From: Scatosoma sp045594025
Lineage (GTDB): Bacteria; Bacillota; Clostridia; Christensenellales; Borkfalkiaceae
Direction of reading: 5' to 3'
Length of the DNA: 47,733 nt
NCBI GenBank assembly: GCA_045594025.1
Contig: JAZNXS010000047.1
Location: 1 to 47,733 of the forward strand
A program made the translations under genes and the position numbers. This document shows, one piece after another, positions 42,011 to 47,733 of this stretch. The notes below the pieces were generated by a model that searched no databases, was not told the origin of the DNA, and saw nothing but the letters and a program-made list of their open reading frames with translations. Positions within the stretch are counted from its first letter, which is position 1, and every line of letters starts with the position of its first letter.

Positions 42011-43666
42011 ATGGAAAAACTCTATGATGTGTTGGTAAAGCTGTTAAAAACGGACAGCCGTTATGCTACGGAAGAAGGCGAAATTCTTAAAAACGCCGTT
42101 TACGAAGATGCTATGAAAATGGATTCTTCGCTTATAAAATTATTGCTTTCAGATGATACCTGCAAGGCACGTTTCTTTACGGAAGTTGACGGCGTATTAG
42201 TGTTTGATAAAGTCGGCTTCGGTTGGGTTATCAATAACCGTCAATTCTTGCCCGATTCTTATACCCGTTTCAAAAATAAAATCGGTCTTACTGACAACAA
42301 CGGCGATTTCATTTCTTCGTCTAACGATATCGTTTTGTCCTTCCCTTATAAAGATTGCGTTTTAGAAGGCGGTCAATCAAAAGAAGACCAAAAACGTGAA
42401 GAAGTTTTCTATAATGAAACACTTGCTCCCGAAGAAGTTGATAGGCTTCTTTATCCAAAAGTATTTACAAGCGCAAAACGTTATACAAAAGACGGCGTGG
42501 AAGAAAATATTATTTTCAACGAAAATGATAATCTCATTATAAAAGGTAATAATCTGCTTGCCATTGCATCGCTCTTAAAAAAATACGAAGGAAAAATACA
42601 ATTAATATATATTGACCCACCTTTTAATACGGGCAAAGATGACTTTGCTTATAATGATAATTTCAATCATTCAACTTGGTTGACATTTATGAAAAACAGA
42701 TTGAATATAGCAAAGAAGTTGTTGCATGAAACGGGAAGTATATTTGTTCATCTTGATTTTCATGAAAGTCATTATGCCAAAATACTAATGGACGAAATAT
42801 TTGGAGCAGAATGTTTTAGAAATAATATTGTTTGGTGTTATACAGGCCCGTCTGGGTCAAATAACTTTTTACCTCGTAAGCACGATGATATTTTGTTTTA
42901 TAGCAAATCAAAAAACAACAAATATTATATACAATACATAGAACATAAAAGCGGGGTTCATAATAGCGGACAAGTATTTGGTAGCACTGAAACAAAAGCA
43001 GGATTTAAGGACAAGGCGGAAGAACAAGGCAAAAAATTAGAAGATTTTTGGCTTGATATTTATTCCACTGACCGTTATCGTTCTGAAATGTTAAACTTTG
43101 CTGGACAAAAACCTGAATTATTATTGGAAAGAATTATAAATATCGCCACCGACCCAGGTGACATTGTTTTGGATTTCCATTCTGGTACAGGCACAACCGC
43201 AGCAGTTGCTCATAAAATGAACCGAAAATATATCGGCATCGAACAAATGGATTCGCAAATAACAATAATTTTAAATAGGCTTCAAAGCGTTATCAATGGC
43301 GATAATTTAGGCATTTCCAAAAAACTTAATTGGCAAGGTGGAGGCTCCTTCGTTTACTGTGAACTTGCAAAACTTAATCAAACTTTTGTAGAAGCAATAC
43401 AGGCGGCTAAAAATGATGAGCAACTTGCAAGCGTTTGGTTTGCAATGCGTGAAAGCGGTTTTATTAGCAGTTACGTAAATCCGAAAGATATAAATGCCGA
43501 AGCTGAAGATTTTAACGCCCTTTCTTTTGAAGATAAAAAGCGTTTGTTTATTAGTATTTTGGATAAAAATATGCTTTACGTCAATTATTGTGATATTGAC
43601 GATGAAAGTTATGCTATTTCAGAAGAAGACAAGGCGTTTACGCATAGTTTCTATAAGGAGTCGTAA
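42011..43666 (+). CDS. type III restriction-modification DNA methyltransferase (Mod)
   Basis: 551 residues, ATG after TAGGAG. N6-adenine methyltransferase of the beta arrangement: motif IV LIYIDPPFNTG near residue 198 comes before motif I IVLDFHSGTGTTAAVAHKMN near 384, with the target-recognition part between (about 255-370). Mod gives the site specificity and is needed for restriction too. After motif I the protein has about 150 residues of C-terminal domain. At 551 it is somewhat shorter than many Mod proteins (600-680), chiefly in the recognition part. No simple sequence repeat for phase variation is seen in the gene. The res gene starts 3 nt after its stop. Confidence 0.92.
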   Translation: MEKLYDVLVKLLKTDSRYATEEGEILKNAVYEDAMKMDSSLIKLLLSDDTCKARFFTEVDGVLVFDKVGFGWVINNRQFLPDSYTRFKNKIGLTDNNGDFISSSNDIVLSFPYKDCVLEGGQSKEDQKREEVFYNETLAPEEVDRLLYPKVFTSAKRYTKDGVEENIIFNENDNLIIKGNNLLAIASLLKKYEGKIQLIYIDPPFNTGKDDFAYNDNFNHSTWLTFMKNRLNIAKKLLHETGSIFVHLDFHESHYAKILMDEIFGAECFRNNIVWCYTGPSGSNNFLPRKHDDILFYSKSKNNKYYIQYIEHKSGVHNSGQVFGSTETKAGFKDKAEEQGKKLEDFWLDIYSTDRYRSEMLNFAGQKPELLLERIINIATDPGDIVLDFHSGTGTTAAVAHKMNRKYIGIEQMDSQITIILNRLQSVINGDNLGISKKLNWQGGGSFVYCELAKLNQTFVEAIQAAKNDEQLASVWFAMRESGFISSYVNPKDINAEAEDFNALSFEDKKRLFISILDKNMLYVNYCDIDDESYAISEEDKAFTHSFYKES

Positions 43667-43668
43667 GT

Positions 43669-46254
43669 ATGCCATTCCTTTTTGAAAAAATTGACACGTT
43701 AAAGGAAGTCGGCTTTTATAGTGAACTTCCTACGTATATAAAAGAAAATCTAAATCCTGCATTTGAGTTGCGCCCATATCAAGAATCGGCGTTTTGTAAT
43801 TATATTACATACTTTGAAAATCCAAAGTTGAAGCAAAACCCTACGCAAACGTTGTTCCATATGGCAACGGGTAGCGGTAAAACACTTATTATGGCAGGGA
43901 TTATACTCTACCTTTACAAGCAAGGTTATCGGAACTTCCTTTTCTTTGTAAATTTAAGCAATATCGTACGAAAAACGAAAGAAAATTTCCTTACTCAAAC
44001 GTCGTCTAAATATCTTTTTGCTGAAAATTTAATTATCGACGGCGAACGCGTTAAAGTAAAAGAGGTTAGCAACTTTCAAAATACAGACGAAAACGCTATA
44101 AATATTTGCTTTACTACTATTCAAGGCTTGCACTCGGATATGTGGGCAGTAAAAGAAAACAGCATTTCGTTTGACGATTTTAAGGATAAAAAAGTTGTTC
44201 TCATTTCCGACGAAGCGCACCATTTAAGCGCAAACACGAAAAAGCAAGAAAAAGAAGAACAAGAAAATAATAAACATTGGGAATACACAGTTGGTCGTAT
44301 TTTCGCTGCTAATACCGATAACGTTCTTTTAGAATTTACCGCAACTTGCGACGTTAAAAACGTAGAGATTTTGGCAAAATACGAAAATAAAATCATTTTC
44401 GATTATCCGCTTGCTAAATTTAGAGATGATTTGTATTCCAAAGAAATAAAAACTTTACGTACTGACAGCCCCGTTTTTGATAGGTCTTTACAAGCCGTTT
44501 TATTAAGTCAATACCGTTTGAAAGTATTTCAGGATAACCGCCTTAACATAAAGCCTGTTATCCTCTTAAAATCACACCGCATAAAAGATAATGCGGAAAA
44601 TATGGCAGAGTTTATTAAAAATATTTCTACGCTTACGGGCGCAAAAATACAAGAAGTTTTTGATACGATACGTGGGCAAGCCCCTGTTATGCAAGAAGCA
44701 TACGAATATTTTGTAAATAACGGCATTTCATTTGAACAGTTAGCGCAAGAGATTAAAGACGATTTTTCGGCTTCGCATTGTATATCTGCTAACGACGATA
44801 AAGAAGTCGAAAAAAATCAATTGCTTTTAAATTCCCTTGAAGATAAAAGCAATCCATACCGCGCTGTATTTGCCGTTGACAAATTAAACGAAGGCTGGGA
44901 CGTTCTTAACCTTTTCGACATTGTACGTCTTTATGAAACACGTGATGGTAAAAACGGCAAACCGGGCGCAGGTACGATTTCCGAAGCACAACTTATAGGT
45001 CGTGGCGCAAGATATTGCCCCTTCAAAATTGATGAAGAGCAGCCCAAATATCAGCGTAAATACGATAACGACGTTGACAATCAACTTCGTATTTGTGAAA
45101 CACTCTATTATCATTGCTGGAACGAGCCGAGATATATAAGCGAATTACATACCGCTTTGCGTGAAGTTGGGCTTGACCTTGAAGGTATTGTCACGAAAAG
45201 ATATAAATTAAAAGATTCGTTCAAAGCCGACGATTTATATCGTACAGGCTACGTATTCACAAATGAAAGAGTGTTAAAAAGCCGTAACGACGTTCACGAG
45301 CTTTTGCCGTCCGTAAGAGATAAAATATACGAAGTTTCAATCGCTGTTGGTAAAGGTGGCGAAGACGTTGTTTTAGAAGAAGTTTCTTCCGATGTAAGCG
45401 TTAAAACATATCAATATATTATAAGCTTTAAGGAAGTTGCTTCTATCAATTATTCTATTGTAAACCGCGCGTTAAGGCAGTTTGATGTGTTCAAATTTAA
45501 TACGCTGAAAACTTATTTCCCCAATGTAAAATCAACTTACACTTTTGTAACAGATGGCAATTATTTAGGCGATATAAAAATTAAGATTACATCAAAACAC
45601 CAAATACCGCCTATGAACATTATTTATAAGGCTTGCGTAAACGTTCTTTCTAAAATTGCGGTTAAAGTGTCCGCTATTGAAGAAGTATGGGAAGGCACAA
45701 CGGAATTTAAAGCTCATAGCTTAAGTGAATTTATTAAAGATAAGAGCGTAAACTATACGCCGATTGCAGGCGGTAAAGGTACGTCGCAAAACGATGCTTC
45801 CGTTGGTGCAAATCGTTTAGATTTGTCCGTGGAAGATTGGTTTGTCTTTAACGATAATTATGGTACGTCCGAAGAAAAAGCCTTTGTTCGTTATTTTAAG
45901 GACTATGTTGATACGTTGCGTAGTAAATACGATAAAATATATTTACTTCGTAATGAACGCCAAATACACCTTTATTCGTTTGAGGGCGGCGAACGCTTTG
46001 AGCCTGACTATATTTTGTATTTATGTAAAAATCGCACAGATTCAATTGAACAGCTTATCGTTTTTGTTGAGCCAAAAGGTACACATTTAATTGCAGACGA
46101 TAAATGGAAAGAAGATTTCTTGCTTGAATTGAAAGGTAAATCTATTCCTACTATTACGTTTGCTGATGACAACAAATACAAAATTTGGGGTTTCCATTTC
46201 TTTAATACGGAATGTAGAAGTGTTGAATTTAACGACGATATGGAAAGTTTGTAA
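43669..46254 (+). CDS. type III restriction enzyme subunit (Res), SF2 helicase-endonuclease
   Basis: 861 residues, ATG 8 nt after AAGGAG. Helicase motifs in order: RPYQESAFCNYITY (Q-like) near 37, Walker A HMATGSGKTLIMAG near 64, DEAH in VLISDEAHHL near 178, TAT in EFTATCDV near 222, NEGWDVLNLFDIVRLYE near 406 and motif VI AQLIGRGARYCPF near 440. A C-terminal PD-(D/E)xK nuclease is present as FEPDYILYLCKN near 778 and IVFVEPKGTHL near 799. All key residues are there, so the system should be active. Res cuts at a distance from two inverted unmethylated sites after ATP-driven movement. Confidence 0.93.
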   Translation: MPFLFEKIDTLKEVGFYSELPTYIKENLNPAFELRPYQESAFCNYITYFENPKLKQNPTQTLFHMATGSGKTLIMAGIILYLYKQGYRNFLFFVNLSNIVRKTKENFLTQTSSKYLFAENLIIDGERVKVKEVSNFQNTDENAINICFTTIQGLHSDMWAVKENSISFDDFKDKKVVLISDEAHHLSANTKKQEKEEQENNKHWEYTVGRIFAANTDNVLLEFTATCDVKNVEILAKYENKIIFDYPLAKFRDDLYSKEIKTLRTDSPVFDRSLQAVLLSQYRLKVFQDNRLNIKPVILLKSHRIKDNAENMAEFIKNISTLTGAKIQEVFDTIRGQAPVMQEAYEYFVNNGISFEQLAQEIKDDFSASHCISANDDKEVEKNQLLLNSLEDKSNPYRAVFAVDKLNEGWDVLNLFDIVRLYETRDGKNGKPGAGTISEAQLIGRGARYCPFKIDEEQPKYQRKYDNDVDNQLRICETLYYHCWNEPRYISELHTALREVGLDLEGIVTKRYKLKDSFKADDLYRTGYVFTNERVLKSRNDVHELLPSVRDKIYEVSIAVGKGGEDVVLEEVSSDVSVKTYQYIISFKEVASINYSIVNRALRQFDVFKFNTLKTYFPNVKSTYTFVTDGNYLGDIKIKITSKHQIPPMNIIYKACVNVLSKIAVKVSAIEEVWEGTTEFKAHSLSEFIKDKSVNYTPIAGGKGTSQNDASVGANRLDLSVEDWFVFNDNYGTSEEKAFVRYFKDYVDTLRSKYDKIYLLRNERQIHLYSFEGGERFEPDYILYLCKNRTDSIEQLIVFVEPKGTHLIADDKWKEDFLLELKGKSIPTITFADDNKYKIWGFHFFNTECRSVEFNDDMESL

Positions 46255-46288
46255 TTAAAAAAAGACCCAAAATTTAGCTCTTGGCACT

Positions 46289-46350
46289 ACGGCGTGCGCT
46301 TGTATTATACAAGTCGGCTCGCTTCGCTCGCCGATACAAGCGCACGCCGT
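46289..46350. repeat. large stem-loop after res
   Basis: ACGGCGTGCGCTTGTAT (46289-46305) pairs with its perfect inverse at 46334-46350; inside, CGGC (46315) pairs with GCCG (46330) around a GCTCGCTTCGCTCGC run. No T-run on either side, so not a plain terminator; perhaps the end of an inserted segment. Confidence 0.65.
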
Positions 46351-46392
46351 AAAACGAAACTAAACTGAAAAACGGGCAAATAAAGCCGCGCG

Positions 46393-46435
46393 AAAAAGCC
46401 GTCCACGCTGAACCGCTTGTGGATCGGCTTTTTTT
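46393..46435 (+). terminator. terminator downstream of the R-M operon
   Basis: AAAAAGCCG-TCCAC (46393-46406) pairs with GTGGA-T-CGGCTTTTT (46419-46433, one bulged T) and ends in seven T. GC-rich flanks (GCCGCGCGA and TCGCGGCGGC) can extend the stem. Confidence 0.8.
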
Positions 46436-46637
46436 CTCGCGGCGGCAATTCTTTATTTTAATATCCGTTTCTATCTCCGCTTAGCCTTTCTTTTTTAAAC
46501 GGCAATCGCTTTTTATAATACGAGCGTGGATATTTTTTTAACAATTTTTCCAAAGCAGCAAAAAGTTTGCACCTTTGAGGTGTATCATAGCCATACTTTG
46601 TTGAAATGTTTGTGAAATTTTCAAAAAATACCCTAAA

Positions 46638-46864
46638 TTTTGCCCTTTCAAATGGCTATATAGTGAGGGCTATTTTTCGTTTTCGCTGAAAAATGCTAAA
46701 ATATGATAAAATTTCCTATTCTTTTTTCACTTTTTTGTGATTATATTAGTAGTGTTCGCATTTTCTTTTGTGGATAAAAATATTTTCAATTTTTTCTAAA
46801 ATCCTGTTTAGAAACGTTTTCGGGCGTTTATAAAATAAATCCTTTCGCTTTTGAAAGGGCAAAA
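46638..46864. other. A/T-rich stretch bounded by 15-bp inverted repeats with a DnaA box; possible origin
   Basis: TTTTGCCCTTTCAAA (46638-46652) recurs exactly inverted at 46850-46864. The 197 bases between are very A/T-rich and include a perfect DnaA box, TGTGGATAA (46769-46777). No gene. Located just upstream of a Rep-type gene, it may hold a replication origin; that is inference. The remaining noncoding sequence (46436-46637, 46865-46956) shows nothing I can name. Confidence 0.45.
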
Positions 46865-46956
46865 AATAACTGCATAGTTTTCCGTTGCGTATAGCAAGAT
46901 GTCATAGACCCAGTTTTTATTTTCTGCCGATTGAGGACAGCCGTGGATGCATCTAA

Positions 46957-47019
46957 GGGCGTAGTACGATTTAGCTAACTGGAGGGGTTAGCAAGTTAAG
47001 TCGTACTACGCCCTTTTTT
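46957..47019 (+). terminator. two-tier hairpin with T6 ahead of the rep genes
   Basis: Outer 13-bp perfect stem GGGCGTAGTACGA (46957-46969) with 47001-47013, inner 6-bp stem GCTAAC/GTTAGC (46974-46979, 46987-46992), then TTTTTT. It must end a transcript from upstream, perhaps a small RNA, or attenuate the rep message that begins about 50 nt later. Confidence 0.75.
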
Positions 47020-47070
47020 GTTTTACGTTCGGTTTTTCTATGCAAATAAAATTTTTTAGGAGGTAGCCTA

Positions 47071-47247
47071 TTGAGCAAAAAACACAGTTTCAAAGTAACC
47101 CACGTAGGAAAGCCGAGTATCACGGATTTACCCAAGAGCGAGCAGAAAGTATTTTTCTCTACGCTTTTAGATAGAATCCTTGACTTGCAACGACTACAAA
47201 CCAAGGAGGAAATTGCCTATGCCGATAATCAATGCAAAAGTATATAA
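47071..47247 (+). CDS. 58-residue protein preceding Rep, TTG start
   Basis: The TTG at 47071 follows TTTAGGAGGTAGCCTA, a perfect site at good spacing. The product opens MSKKHSFKVTHVGKPSITDL, then DLPKSEQKVFFSTLLDRILD, an amphipathic helix, and ends in NQCKSI. It overlaps the next start by 29 nt. Small proteins of this shape (THVGxPSIxxLPKSEQ) precede replication genes in clostridial mobile elements as far as I recall; function unknown. Its spacing and overlap mark it as the first gene of the rep operon. Confidence 0.7.
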   Translation: MSKKHSFKVTHVGKPSITDLPKSEQKVFFSTLLDRILDLQRLQTKEEIAYADNQCKSI

Positions 47248-47733
47248 CGACGGTAGTTTTCCCATAGCTATTCCCCCGAACTTGAATCCCCCACCAAAGC
47301 GGAAAGCAAAAGAGTATTTAGCAAAAATATCCTTGCCAATAAGCGAGGACGAGAACACCCCTCCAAGTGAAAAAGAAAAAGAGATAGCCAAGTATGCGAA
47401 AAGCCGAGCAGAAAAAGGCGGTAATGAAAAGATTGTAACGGTAGATTTGAAAGAGATTTTTAATGATTTATATGATAAGTACGCGGATAAAAAGAAAGCA
47501 GAGAAAAAGCGAGAAATTATAAACGGATTAAGGGCTTATATTCAAGATGAAAGAGAATTAAAGGCATTTGTAGAAAGTCAATTAGAAAGAAAGCTGCGGA
47601 ATTACATAGTAAAAATGACGCGTTTATATAGAAAAGTTTATAACAATGATTTTAATTATTTTTGTACGTTTACATACGACGATAAAAAACATACAGAGGA
47701 AAGTTTTATGAAAAGTTTAAAAAATTGCTTAAA
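47219..47733 (+). CDS. rolling-circle-type replication protein, N-terminal part (runs off the window)
   Basis: 171 codons are visible from the ATG at 47219, which follows AAGGAGG nine nt upstream. The first 140 residues are charged and helical (KKAEKKREIINGLRAYI; ERKLRNYIVKMTRLYRKV). Then comes NYFCTFTYDDKKHTEESFMK, the FxTFTY motif 1 at the start of HUH-type Rep proteins; motif 2 (the His pair) and the catalytic Tyr would lie beyond the window. The gene marks the beginning of an integrated mobile or plasmid-like element. Whether an integrase or relaxase follows cannot be seen. Confidence 0.7.
   Translation, partial: MPIINAKVYNDGSFPIAIPPNLNPPPKRKAKEYLAKISLPISEDENTPPSEKEKEIAKYAKSRAEKGGNEKIVTVDLKEIFNDLYDKYADKKKAEKKREIINGLRAYIQDERELKAFVESQLERKLRNYIVKMTRLYRKVYNNDFNYFCTFTYDDKKHTEESFMKSLKNCL

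Noticed and set aside
42011..43666. Phase-variable mod gene
   Set aside because: No long homopolymer or short tandem repeat is present in the coding sequence or promoter.

Overview
The window looks like a mid-GC chromosome segment from an uncultured Clostridia-type Firmicute (Bacillota). This is an inference from three things: near-universal AGGAGG-type ribosome binding sites, consensus TTGACA/TATAAT promoters, and the gene set (CdaA, ComEC next to HolA, Opp peptide importer, DUF3899, DUF4011 helicase, Amidase_6). No rRNA or tRNA gene fixes the lineage. Up to about 38.2 kb it reads as ordinary chromosome, mostly on the minus strand; from about 38.2 kb on it is more A/T-rich and accessory.

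Region 1 (1-11.7 kb). A membrane-anchored MoxR/McrB-like AAA+ ATPase (cut by the window start) is paired with an upstream paralogue that has lost its Walker motifs. Then come a NahK-like sugar 1-kinase, a polysaccharide deacetylase lipoprotein (plus strand), and an operon cdaA - 34-residue membrane peptide - aspartate kinase - alpha/beta hydrolase. The peptide sits where cdaR normally lies and looks like the CdaR membrane anchor alone. HolA follows, then ComEC (without its metallo-beta-lactamase domain) with a tandem-HTH regulator.

Region 2 (11.8-21.6 kb). A 1883-residue DUF4011/SF1 helicase-nuclease; an Amidase_6 protein; and an operon of a YhhN-like membrane protein, a secreted transglutaminase-like protein and a 5'-3' exonuclease.

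Region 3 (21.6-34.3 kb). An oligopeptide ABC importer (oppA-B-C-D-F, then DUF3899) whose OppA, OppC, OppD and OppF carry large insertions, followed by a tldD-tldE pair. Between them lies a cluster of GTGAATT units separated by mini-hairpins.

Region 4 (34.4-38.2 kb, plus strand). A heterodimeric ABC exporter with one degenerate and one consensus ATP site.

Region 5 (38.2-47.7 kb, accessory). A zinc-ribbon/HTH divergon with two copies of a TACGA-N7-TCGTA operator; an SGNH hydrolase; a structured intergenic element; a 53-residue small protein; a DUF5343-Swt1/HEPN pair; an HTH regulator divergent from a complete type III restriction-modification operon, with repeated operators in the shared promoter; and, after an 0.8-kb noncoding stretch with a DnaA box and several hairpins, the start of a rolling-circle-type Rep gene with its small partner. 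The best candidates for something undescribed are the AAA/pseudo-AAA membrane pair, the minimal CdaR peptide, the enlarged Opp ATPases, the GTGAATT repeat cluster and the HTH/DUF5343/HEPN/type III R-M island.
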